Part shown: piece after piece, positions 1-6,240 of the stretch
Position numbering within the stretch: position 1 is the stretch's first letter
Layout of the letters: every line of letters begins with the position of its first letter
Assembly: GCA_025357975.1 (NCBI GenBank)
Contig: JANYKY010000460.1
Span: 1-7,896, forward strand
Length of the DNA: 7,896 nt
From: Gemmatimonadaceae bacterium
GTDB lineage: Bacteria; Gemmatimonadota; Gemmatimonadetes; Gemmatimonadales; Gemmatimonadaceae
Direction of reading: 5' to 3'
Notes under the pieces: generated by a model
What the model was told of the DNA's origin: nothing
Databases searched by the model: none
The model's input: the letters and a program-made list of their open reading frames with translations, nothing else
Translations under genes and position numbers: made by a program

Positions 1-72
1 CAGGCGTTCTTCATGGCTGGTGGAATCGACGACGTCGTCGCGAACGCCGCGAAGATGGCGCAGCAGGGTTGA
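1..72 (+). CDS. atpD: ATP synthase F1 subunit beta, C-terminal end (5' part outside window)
   Basis: Frame 1 is open from the first base and ends at TGA 70-72, giving 23 residues that begin QAFFMAGGIDDVV and end KMAQQG. The FFMxGGIDDVV stretch matches the conserved C-terminal tail of the catalytic beta subunit of F-type ATP synthases. The beta subunit carries the nucleotide-binding catalytic sites of the cytoplasmic F1 head. Only the tail is visible, so nothing can be said about the catalytic residues. The assignment is supported by the epsilon-subunit gene starting 7 bases downstream, since atpD-atpC is the standard gene order. Confidence 0.9.
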   Translation, partial: QAFFMAGGIDDVVANAAKMAQQG

Positions 73-79
73 CCGGCAA

Positions 80-325
80 ATGAAAGTTTCGGTGATCTCT
101 CCGGAGAGTGTGTTGTTCGAGGGGGAGGCCTCCTCGGTCGTCGCTCCAGCGTTCGACGGAGAGATTGGAATTCTCCAGGGTCATGCTCCGTTGATGACAC
201 TGCTTGGCAAGGGTGCCCTGCGGCTGGGAGGCGCGGGCGACAGGAAGTTCGATATAGAGGGCGGATTTCTGCAGGTCATCAACAACGTAGTCCGCATAGT
301 CACCGAAAAAGCTACAGCAGCCTGA
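80..325 (+). CDS. atpC: ATP synthase F1 subunit epsilon, short form
   Basis: This 81-residue protein begins MKVSVISPESVLFEGEA and contains the family hallmark GEIGILQGHAPLMTLL (about residues 27-42). It then continues through the beta-sandwich to the GGFLQVINNVVRIVTE end. Epsilon belongs to the central stalk of F1, contacting gamma and the c-ring. Typical epsilon subunits are about 130-140 aa and add two C-terminal helices that can inhibit ATP hydrolysis; those helices are absent here, as in the short epsilons known from green sulfur bacteria and relatives. The ATG at 80 is chosen because it follows the atpD stop by 7 bases, whereas the frame's upstream extension would overlap atpD and lacks family similarity. 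There is no strong Shine-Dalgarno sequence, so translational coupling to atpD is likely. A terminator follows directly. Confidence 0.93.
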   Translation: MKVSVISPESVLFEGEASSVVAPAFDGEIGILQGHAPLMTLLGKGALRLGGAGDRKFDIEGGFLQVINNVVRIVTEKATAA

Positions 326-347
326 CACGAGGCTCCGCTCTTCACCA

Positions 348-379
348 GCCCCCGGCATCGAACTGCCGGGGGCTTTTTT
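348..379 (+). terminator. Intrinsic terminator of the atpD-atpC transcript
   Basis: A perfect 10-bp GC-rich stem (GCCCCCGGCA at 348-357 and TGCCGGGGGC at 364-373) with a 6-base loop is followed by six T residues (374-379). It lies 22 bases after the atpC stop. It separates the ATP synthase genes from the SusC-type operon downstream. Confidence 0.92.
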
Positions 380-470
380 ACGGCCGGGAATCCGGGTTTC
401 TGAGGTGTCATTGACATTCTTCCAACTTCAGAACATTTCTGGGTGCCGGCCGGGTTGCGATCGAACGCAC

Positions 471-499
471 TTGGATCGTGACGGGTCACGGCGTAGACC
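471..499 (+). promoter_or_regulatory. Possible promoter of the SusC/SusD operon
   Basis: TTGGAT at 471-476 and TAGACC at 494-499 are separated by 17 bases and would place a start site about 28 bases before the SusC start codon. Each hexamer matches the consensus only partly (about 3-4 of 6). A competing candidate is the perfect -35 hexamer TTGACA at 411-416, but the sequence 17-18 bases downstream of it (CATTTC/ATTTCT) is a poor -10. The terminator at 348-379 means the operon needs its own promoter somewhere between 380 and 533. Which candidate is used cannot be decided from sequence. Confidence 0.3.
477..490. promoter_or_regulatory. Perfect 6+2+6 dyad, candidate operator upstream of the SusC gene
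   Basis: CGTGAC (477-482), GG, GTCACG (485-490) form a perfect inverted repeat of 6-bp arms around a 2-base centre. It falls exactly between the candidate -35 (471-476) and -10 (494-499) hexamers, a classic position for a repressor operator. The core GTGA-N4-TCAC resembles a CRP-type half-site pair but has a 4-base instead of a 6-base spacer, so it should not be called a CRP site. No regulator gene lies next to it. Function is inferred from symmetry and position only. Confidence 0.35.
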
Positions 500-523
500 A
501 TTCACACAGATGGGTATCTACAC

Positions 524-529
524 GGGAGG
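524..529 (+). promoter_or_regulatory. Ribosome binding site that fixes the SusC-family start
   Basis: GGGAGG at 524-529 lies 4 bases before the ATG at 534. Neither the earlier in-frame ATG at 510 nor the GTG at 405 has a comparable site, and only the ATG at 534 puts a signal peptide at the N-terminus. Confidence 0.65.
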
Positions 530-533
530 CGCC

Positions 534-3500
534 ATGCGAAGGTTCAGTCGGAGTAAGGGGCTGGCCGCTGTCGCGCTTGTCTTCGGGCTCGCACCGAGGA
601 TAATGCTCGCGCAGCAGGCAGTCACTGTAAGCGGAAGGGTCACTCAGGGCACAACGGAAACCCCACTCGCAGCGGCATCAGTGAGCATACCGTCGCTGAG
701 GGTAGGCGCGCAGACGGATGCCCAGGGCCGCTATACCTTCATCGTTCCGAATGCGATCGCGGGACAGGCGCTGACAATAAGCGCGCGCCGCCTCGGTTAC
801 ACGGCCAGCACGATTAACGTCGCGCTCAAGGGAAGCTCCGTAGTTGCTGATTTTCGGCTCTTGCCAGTGGCCGCGGAACTGACTGCAACGGTGATCACCG
901 GGCTTGGCATCGAACGACAAAAGAGCCGAGTAGGGACAGCTCAGCAGCAGCTTTCGAGTGACGAGCTCAACCAAACCAAGTCGTTGAATCTTCTCGACCA
1001 GATTGGCGGCAAGGTGTCTGGTGTAACCGTCACTGGATCGGGTACGCAGGGTGGATCGACGAACATTGTCATCCGTGGTGCCAACTCGATTACCGGCAGC
1101 AATCAGCCGCTGTTCGTGGTGGACGGTGTTCCGGTATCCAACGCCGGTCACGGCGGGGATCCCAACGGAGGCTACGACTACGGGAGCGCGATTTCCGACA
1201 TAAACCCTGATGACATCGCGACGATGTCGATTCTGAAGGGACCGAACGCTGCGGCGCTTTATGGTTCTCGCGCCGCGAACGGCGTGATTGTCATCACGAC
1301 AAAAAAAGGACCCAGCACGAGCGGCAAGGTGCGAACCGAGATCAGCTCGAGTTTTTCCTGGGACAGCCCGTCCGTACTTCCGACATATCAAAATCTGTAC
1401 GGTCAGGGAGCGCAGGGTGCGTTCGCATTCGTCGATGGCGCCGGCGGGGGCACGAACGATTTCGCGGACCAGAGCTACGGGCCAAAGCTGGATGGCAGAC
1501 TGATCGATCAGTTCACCGGCAAGCAGCAGCCGTGGATTCCTCACCCCGACAACGTTGCGAGTTTCTTCAACACCGGACACACGATGTCGAACACGATCGC
1601 GATGAGCGGCGGAAGCGACCGCGTGACGGCGCGCCTTTCACTCGGACGTGACAATATCACCGGATACATTCCGAATAACACGTTCTCGAAGACTACCGGT
1701 CTGATCAACGGATCGATTCGAGTCAGCAACAAGCTCACGACGGATGGGACGCTCGATTACGTCCACAACACGGCGCTCAACCGTCCCGGTGTTGGCTACA
1801 ACACGGGAATTCTCGAGCAGTTCGTGTGGTTCGGCCGGCAGATCGACATGAACGCGTTGCGTGCCTACTCGAAGGGCGGTGCATCGAACGGCGGCCCCGA
1901 TAACCGCGAGTTCAACTGGAACTACAACTTCCACAACAATCCGTTCTGGATGATGTACGAGAATCCCGACCAGGACACGCGGGACAGGATTCTCGGAAGT
2001 GTGTCCGCAACGTACCAGCTTCTGCCTGGCGTTTCGGCGGTTGCGCGTACTGGAGCGGATGTCTACCGATTCAACGTCGATCAGCGTTTTGCGCCGCAGA
2101 ACATTCAGGGCAATGGAATCGATCCGAATTTCTTTGGCGGATTCACGTTTCTCAACGACTACAGCCGGCAGGTGACCAGCGACCTGTCTCTCAACGCATC
2201 GCGAGACATTTCGAGCAGCCTGAGCTTCAACGCGACGGCGGGAGTCGGGTCCCACCAGGAGACTTTCAATTCAACATCGACGGTGACGACCGGGCTCTCG
2301 GTAGCAGGCATCTACAACGTGACGAATGCCGCGGTCACGCCGACGCTCGGCCAGTTTGACTCGAGACGCCAGGTAAACGGCGCTTACGGCGATCTGGCAG
2401 TCACCGCATTCAACTGGTTTACGCTCGAGGGAACAGCGCGAAATGACTGGTCCTCGACGTTGCCGCAGGGACGGAATTCCTATTTCTATCCTTCACTCAG
2501 CGCCTCGGCGGTGTTGAGCGACGCTTTTCCCGCCCTGCATAATCGCGTTCTTAGCTATCTCAAGGTTCGTGCGTCGACGGCCCGTGTGGGAGCGGATGCC
2601 GCGCCCTATCAGCTCCGCACGACGTACGGCGGCCTGGCGAATAAGTTCGGCGGCCTACCGCAATTCTCGCTGCAGAATTTCATCGCGAACGCCGATCTCA
2701 AGCCGGAATCGACCGACGCGACCGAAGCAGGCGTCGAGCTCAGCTTGTTTGAGGGACGCAGCACGCTCGACTTCAGCTGGTACAACAAGGCCACAAGAAA
2801 CCAGATCTTCACAATTCCGGTTTCGCCCACGTCGGGCTTCCAGTCGAAGGCGGTCAATGCGGGAAAGATCAGCAATAAGGGAATCGACTTTCTCTTCGGA
2901 CTCACACCTATTCGCACGGCTGGCGGATTTGAGTGGAATTCGACGTTCAACTACTCACGTAACAAGAGCATGGTCGATGCGCTCGCACCGGGAATTTCCA
3001 CATTCGTGATTGGCTCGAGCTGGTACACCAATATCGAGGCGCGTGAAGGCCAGCCCTATGGCTCGATCTTCGGTTACGGATTCGCACGCGACTCAGCCAC
3101 GGGCAAGATTCTCACGGACGGTGGCATCACCGTTCTCGGGGATCGCAAGGTGCTCGGCAACATTCAACCGAAGTGGACTGGCGGTTGGAGCAACTCTTTC
3201 AAGTTTCGAAGCGTGTCGATCAACGCACTTCTCGACATGCGTCGAGGTGGAAACATCGTCAGCATCACGAATTTCTTCGGCGAGTATTCCGGGGTGCTCA
3301 AGAGCTCGTTGAAGGGTCGTGAGCAGGACTGGGACAAGCCGGGAATAGTTCTCGACGGTATCGACGTCAACACCGGCAAGCCCAACCCGACGACGGTGAC
3401 GGCCGAGCAGTATTTCCAGAACATTTTCCCGGTGATGGAGCCGTACGTATACGATGCAAGCTGGGTGATGCTGAGGGTGCTGAGAGTCGGATTCGATCTT

Positions 3501-3695
3501 CCGACAAACTGGGCGAGCCGCTTGTACGCACACTCGATTAATGTCGCTGTTACCGGACGCAACCTGCATACTTGGACGAAAGTTCCGAACATCGATCCCG
3601 AGTTCTCCTACAGCGTCGGAAACTTCCAGGGTGTCGAGTTCGCGGCTTTACCAAATGCTCGGACATATGGTCTGAGCTTCCGTATCACGCCGTAA
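534..3695 (+). CDS. SusC/RagA-family TonB-dependent outer-membrane transporter
   Basis: This 1053-aa protein is a complete TonB-linked importer of the SusC/RagA type. An N-terminal signal peptide (MRRFSRSKGL, hydrophobic AAVALVFGLA, probable cleavage after MLA at residue 26) is followed by a carboxypeptidase-regulatory-like beta-sandwich (about 30-110, VTVSGRVTQG...LRVGAQTDAQGRYTF). The plug domain (about 118-258) contains LLDQIGGKVSGVTV, IVIRGANSI, PLFVVDGVPV and the signature SILKGPNAAALYGSRAANG leading into GVIVITTKKG. The remaining 800 residues form the beta-barrel and end with the family's C-terminal pattern (SINVAVTGRNLHTWTKVPNIDPE ... ARTYGLSFRITP). The last residue is proline, not the usual aromatic residue of outer-membrane barrels. 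The protein has no cysteine. It should import an oligomeric substrate across the outer membrane with the SusD-like protein encoded 13 bases downstream; the substrate is unknown because no enzyme gene accompanies the pair. Confidence 0.95.
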   Translation: MRRFSRSKGLAAVALVFGLAPRIMLAQQAVTVSGRVTQGTTETPLAAASVSIPSLRVGAQTDAQGRYTFIVPNAIAGQALTISARRLGYTASTINVALKGSSVVADFRLLPVAAELTATVITGLGIERQKSRVGTAQQQLSSDELNQTKSLNLLDQIGGKVSGVTVTGSGTQGGSTNIVIRGANSITGSNQPLFVVDGVPVSNAGHGGDPNGGYDYGSAISDINPDDIATMSILKGPNAAALYGSRAANGVIVITTKKGPSTSGKVRTEISSSFSWDSPSVLPTYQNLYGQGAQGAFAFVDGAGGGTNDFADQSYGPKLDGRLIDQFTGKQQPWIPHPDNVASFFNTGHTMSNTIAMSGGSDRVTARLSLGRDNITGYIPNNTFSKTTGLINGSIRVSNKLTTDGTLDYVHNTALNRPGVGYNTGILEQFVWFGRQIDMNALRAYSKGGASNGGPDNREFNWNYNFHNNPFWMMYENPDQDTRDRILGSVSATYQLLPGVSAVARTGADVYRFNVDQRFAPQNIQGNGIDPNFFGGFTFLNDYSRQVTSDLSLNASRDISSSLSFNATAGVGSHQETFNSTSTVTTGLSVAGIYNVTNAAVTPTLGQFDSRRQVNGAYGDLAVTAFNWFTLEGTARNDWSSTLPQGRNSYFYPSLSASAVLSDAFPALHNRVLSYLKVRASTARVGADAAPYQLRTTYGGLANKFGGLPQFSLQNFIANADLKPESTDATEAGVELSLFEGRSTLDFSWYNKATRNQIFTIPVSPTSGFQSKAVNAGKISNKGIDFLFGLTPIRTAGGFEWNSTFNYSRNKSMVDALAPGISTFVIGSSWYTNIEAREGQPYGSIFGYGFARDSATGKILTDGGITVLGDRKVLGNIQPKWTGGWSNSFKFRSVSINALLDMRRGGNIVSITNFFGEYSGVLKSSLKGREQDWDKPGIVLDGIDVNTGKPNPTTVTAEQYFQNIFPVMEPYVYDASWVMLRVLRVGFDLPTNWASRLYAHSINVAVTGRNLHTWTKVPNIDPEFSYSVGNFQGVEFAALPNARTYGLSFRITP

Positions 3696-3708
3696 TGGAG
3701 ATCCGACA

Positions 3709-5274
3709 ATGACAAATACAAAACTGCGAACACTTGCGGTCTTGTTGCCGCTCGGATTCGGCGTTGCCGGCTGCAACTCTGACAAGCTCACGAATCTGAA
3801 TGTCAACCCGAACAGCCCCGAGGACGTTCCGGCGTCATCGCTGTTCACGGCGGGCGCAGTGCGCGGCGTGAACCTGTGGCTTGGGGCGAACTATGATCTG
3901 CGCGGCACTGAGTTCGTCACACAGCATCTCGCTGAAGTTCAATATCCCGACGAGGATCGCTACGCGCGTCTCACGGGCGGTTCGACGCAAGGGTACTTCG
4001 ACACTCCATACATACAGGAGCTCGAAGACTATCAGAAGGTCATATCGAAAGGAACTACGGCCAATCAAGCCGGAGTTTATGGACCGGCTCTCGTTATGCG
4101 TACCTGGGAATTCAGCTACATCACGAACACGTGGGGCGACATACCCTATTTCGACGCACTCCAGGGCGACTCCGCAAAGGCTGGCGTTCTTTCGCCAAAG
4201 TACGATGCGCAAAAGGACATCTACGCCGATTTTTTCAAGGTCCTGGACAAGGCCTCGAAGGATATGAGCAGCGGATCAGGAAGCCTTGGTTCGGGTGACC
4301 CGATTTACGGCGGAAATCTGGTTGGGTGGCAGCGGTTCTCGAATTCATTGCGCGCTCGCACTGCCCTGCAGCTCGTGAATGTGGACCCAACTACTGCGCG
4401 AGCTCAGCTCACGGCGGCTTTTGCCGCGCCAGGCGGAGTGTTACAGTCGAATTCCGACAATGCGAAGCTGGTGTGGCCGGGTGACGGCGTTTACAACAAT
4501 CCGTGGGCGCTGAACTTTGCGACGCGGGACGATCATCGCATTTCGCTTGTTCTGATGGACTTGCTGAAATCGAACAACGATCCCCGTATCCCGATTTATG
4601 CGCAGCCAACGCCGGCAGATCCCTCGGTGTACGCCGGCGCACCAAACGCTCTACTTGCGTCTGCGGCAGCGCCGTACATAACCTCCGCATCTCGTCCCGG
4701 AGCAGTGTTCTATCCAGGAAACACGGCATACGGATTCTACGGCGGAGGCGGCAACAGCTTCCCATCTTTCCTGATGACGTATGCCGAAGTGGAATTCATC
4801 AAGGCCGAAGCCGTGCAGCGAGGATTGGCGACCATCGCTGGCTCAGCGGCGAGTCATTATCAGGCCGGTATCCGCGCGTCGATGGAGCAATGGGGCGTCG
4901 ACGAGTCAGCGATCGACGCGTATCTGGGACAATCGTCGGTTGCATACAAAGGTGGAACGCCCGGGCTCGCCCAGATCGCGCAGCAGAAGTGGATAGCGCT
5001 GTTCACGGACGGTGGACAGGCATGGAACGAGTGGCGCCGGACATGCCAGCCGATGTCAGTTCAGCCGGGCCCCGCAGCAACTCAGACGGCCGTTCCGCGC
5101 CGCTTCCAATATTCGATCACCGAAACGTCGGTGAATCTCACCAACGTGAATGCGGCGATAGCAGTGCAGGGTGCGGACGTTTTCACAACGCGCATGTACT
5201 GGGACAAGCAACCAACCGCGGCGCCAACTTATTTCACCGGCTGCGGAGTCAGGGGTCAGGCGCCCGCCCCCTGA
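3709..5274 (+). CDS. SusD/RagB-family outer-membrane lipoprotein
   Basis: This 521-aa protein has a lipoprotein signal peptide with lipobox VAGC (Cys22 is the lipid-modified residue) followed by the LTNLNVNPNSPEDVP stretch typical of SusD-like proteins, most like the SusD-like-2 branch. Near residues 427-444 it has the family signature KWIALFTDGGQAWNEWRRT, and the helical repeat region holds WEFSYITNTWGDIPYFDAL (about 138-156). SusD proteins cap the SusC barrel at the cell surface and bind substrate. GGAG at 3697-3700, 8 bases before the ATG, serves as the ribosome site, and only 13 bases separate the gene from the SusC stop, so the two are one operon. Besides the lipobox, Cys446 and Cys512 could form a disulfide that would tie the C-terminal tail to the signature helix; this is inference. 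The gene ends just before a strong terminator. Confidence 0.93.
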   Translation: MTNTKLRTLAVLLPLGFGVAGCNSDKLTNLNVNPNSPEDVPASSLFTAGAVRGVNLWLGANYDLRGTEFVTQHLAEVQYPDEDRYARLTGGSTQGYFDTPYIQELEDYQKVISKGTTANQAGVYGPALVMRTWEFSYITNTWGDIPYFDALQGDSAKAGVLSPKYDAQKDIYADFFKVLDKASKDMSSGSGSLGSGDPIYGGNLVGWQRFSNSLRARTALQLVNVDPTTARAQLTAAFAAPGGVLQSNSDNAKLVWPGDGVYNNPWALNFATRDDHRISLVLMDLLKSNNDPRIPIYAQPTPADPSVYAGAPNALLASAAAPYITSASRPGAVFYPGNTAYGFYGGGGNSFPSFLMTYAEVEFIKAEAVQRGLATIAGSAASHYQAGIRASMEQWGVDESAIDAYLGQSSVAYKGGTPGLAQIAQQKWIALFTDGGQAWNEWRRTCQPMSVQPGPAATQTAVPRRFQYSITETSVNLTNVNAAIAVQGADVFTTRMYWDKQPTAAPTYFTGCGVRGQAPAP

Positions 5275-5294
5275 TAGCATTACTCCTTAACGCG

Positions 5295-5325
5295 AACCCC
5301 CCGGTGCAGCTGCCGGGGGGTTTGT
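5295..5325 (+). terminator. Intrinsic terminator of the SusC/SusD operon, between convergent genes
   Basis: AACCCCCCGG (5295-5304) pairs perfectly with CCGGGGGGTT (5313-5322) around an 8-base loop, followed by a short T-rich run (TTTGTGT). It begins 20 bases after the SusD-type stop codon. The convergent gene on the minus strand stops at 5357, so the same hairpin may also end that transcript, although on that strand the T tract is only two bases followed by CGCGTT. The 3' arm shares TGCCGGGGG with the terminator at 348-379. Confidence 0.88.
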
Positions 5326-5356
5326 GTATCAGGCTCGACTCCGGAGGAAACACCGG

Positions 5357-6088
5357 CTAAGCCTGCCGCGACCAAATGAGCACCGTACCGCACGCGCGGT
5401 TTTCGCGGTCCATATACTGCGCCGGCACGCCTGCCCAGCTCGAGTAAATCTCGATGCCCGCAACTTCCGAGGGCGGGATCAATTCATCGATGTCAGCGCC
5501 CTCGGCAAGAACCCCGTCGAGCCAGATTCTGGGCTGGCATCCGCGAAGCTTCAGTGAAGAGCCACTGCCCGACGCGGGAGAAAGAGTAGCGCCGGGAACG
5601 CTTCTGAATAGATCGCTCAAATATCTCGGCGCCTTGGCGCGGATCTCGTTCTGATCGAAGAAGTGTCCGAATTTGCTTTGTTTTCTGTGAGCGACGAATT
5701 CCTGAAGGCGGCCTCGCGAGTCTTCGATGAGAACGGGGTCGATGTCAGTCGCCAGGGGCATGAGGTCTATCGTCAAGGGCTTTTCGGCGTCCGCGGAGCC
5801 TACCTCGACCGGCAAAGTAAACTCGCGGAAACCCAGTCGGTGCACCGTCAGCTTTGCCGGCCCTGCGGTGAGCCCCGCAAACTGGAAGCGCCCGAAATCG
5901 TCAGACCGCGACTTCTGGGATACATGCGCCGTGCGAAACGTGACTTCCGCATTGCCGACCGGTGCTCGGTTCTGGTCGAAGATGGTTCCGGACAACTGCA
6001 GCGAGCCCTGTGCGCCGAGCGACACGGCTGCGAGCGACAACCCGGCGTGCAATGCGCCGACCGCAATAATTTTTTTCCAGGTACTCAC
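5357..6088 (-). CDS. Secreted carboxypeptidase-regulatory-like/TonB-plug protein without a barrel
   Basis: This 243-aa protein starts at GTG 6088, chosen because AAGGGAGA lies 5 bases upstream and because it begins a clean signal peptide (STWKKIIAVGALHAGLSLAAVSLGA, cleavage near residue 26). Residues about 29-115 form a carboxypeptidase-regulatory-like sandwich (LSGTIFDQNRAPVGNAEV...SDDFGRFQFAGL). Residues about 145-241 resemble the plug of TonB-dependent receptors (YLSDLFRSVPGATL, LKLRGCQPRIWLDGVL, EVAGIEIY, ending ACGTVLIWSR). The barrel that follows in true receptors is absent and the frame ends cleanly in TAG, so this looks like a genuine short family and not a truncated receptor. The only two cysteines, Cys184 and Cys233, sit on the two plug strands and probably form a disulfide. 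The likely location is the periplasm or outer-membrane periphery. Role unknown: it might be a decoy, adaptor or regulator of TonB-dependent uptake. It is transcribed towards the SusC/SusD operon and away from the response regulator. Confidence 0.85.
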   Translation of the reverse strand: MSTWKKIIAVGALHAGLSLAAVSLGAQGSLQLSGTIFDQNRAPVGNAEVTFRTAHVSQKSRSDDFGRFQFAGLTAGPAKLTVHRLGFREFTLPVEVGSADAEKPLTIDLMPLATDIDPVLIEDSRGRLQEFVAHRKQSKFGHFFDQNEIRAKAPRYLSDLFRSVPGATLSPASGSGSSLKLRGCQPRIWLDGVLAEGADIDELIPPSEVAGIEIYSSWAGVPAQYMDRENRACGTVLIWSRQA

Positions 6089-6136
6089 GATGCTCTCCCT
6101 TACACCGGATGGTACTTGATGCTGTAGGGAAGCATC
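6089..6136. repeat. Three copies of AGCATC/GATGCT over the promoter and start of the plug-only gene
   Basis: GATGCT occurs at 6089-6094 and 6118-6123, and its complement AGCATC at 6131-6136. The latter two form a perfect inverted repeat with a 7-base centre overlapping the candidate -10, while the first abuts the GTG start codon. The first two copies are each preceded by GGTACT (6080-6085 and 6111-6116), making an imperfect 13-15 base direct repeat 31 bases apart. An operator role is inferred only from position and repetition. Confidence 0.4.
6094..6101 (-). promoter_or_regulatory. Ribosome binding site fixing the GTG start at 6088
   Basis: Read on the minus strand, AAGGGAGA lies 5 bases upstream of GTG 6088. 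The frame remains open upstream to an ATG at 6172, but that extension has no ribosome site, would bury the signal peptide and would include the candidate promoter. Confidence 0.7.
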
Positions 6137-6147
6137 GCCCATGTCAA
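6119..6147 (-). promoter_or_regulatory. Candidate promoter of the plug-only protein gene
   Basis: On the minus strand a perfect -35 hexamer TTGACA (6147-6142) is followed after 17 bases by CAGCAT (6124-6119). This is a weak -10 with three consensus matches, including the conserved A at position 2 and the final T. Transcription would begin near 6112, leaving a leader of about 24 bases that holds the ribosome site. A 5-bp-arm dyad (GCGGT-TTC-ACCGC, 6150-6162) lies just upstream of the -35. Confidence 0.4.
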
Positions 6148-6191
6148 GCGCGGTTTCACCGCCAGATTCCATCCTGTGAGGACTACTTTTT

Positions 6192-6197
6192 TATGAT
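6192..6197 (+). promoter_or_regulatory. Possible -10 element of the response-regulator operon
   Basis: TATGAT matches the -10 consensus at five of six bases. No good -35 lies 17-19 bases upstream (CCATCC to TTCCAT), so the promoter would depend on an activator or another sigma factor. The predicted start near 6204 would leave a leader of about 37 bases before the ATG at 6241. Confidence 0.3.
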
Positions 6198-6219
6198 GGG
6201 TCACTTGCTACTGAGGTGC

Positions 6220-6227
6220 GGGGAGGT
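6220..6227 (+). promoter_or_regulatory. Strong but distant ribosome binding site of the response regulator
   Basis: GGGGAGGT is a near-ideal anti-16S match, but 14 bases separate the end of GGAGG from the ATG at 6241, well over the usual 5-9. No other start is possible between them in this frame, because TAA at 6235-6237 closes it upstream and the next codon is ACG. Confidence 0.5.
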
Positions 6228-6240
6228 CAACGTATAAACG

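Noticed and set aside
20..79. N-terminal extension of atpC to an upstream ATG in the same frame
   Set aside because: It lies wholly inside the atpD end in another frame. The added arginine-rich residues do not resemble epsilon, while MKVSVISPES at 80 matches the family start.
405..533. N-terminal extension of the SusC-type gene to GTG 405 or ATG 510
   Set aside because: The extension has no ribosome site and would put 43 or 8 residues ahead of the signal peptide. GGGAGG and the signal peptide support ATG 534.
678..1580. 300-codon open frame on the minus strand within the SusC-type gene
   Set aside because: It is antisense to the well-supported plug and barrel-encoding frame, has arginine-rich, low-complexity composition typical of GC-rich shadows, and has no recognisable domain.
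4503..5360. 285-codon forward frame overlapping the SusD-type gene
   Set aside because: It is a shifted-frame shadow of the SusD coding sequence, it runs through the terminator hairpin, and its translation is rich in Arg, Ser and Cys with no domain.
5663..6127. 154-codon forward frame opposite the plug-only gene
   Set aside because: It is antisense to a minus-strand gene that has a ribosome site, signal peptide and two recognisable domains; the forward frame has none of these.
6089..6172. N-terminal extension of the plug-only protein to ATG 6172 (minus strand)
   Set aside because: It would add 28 non-hydrophobic residues before the signal peptide and would cover the candidate promoter and the repeat cluster; the GTG at 6088 has a well-placed ribosome site.
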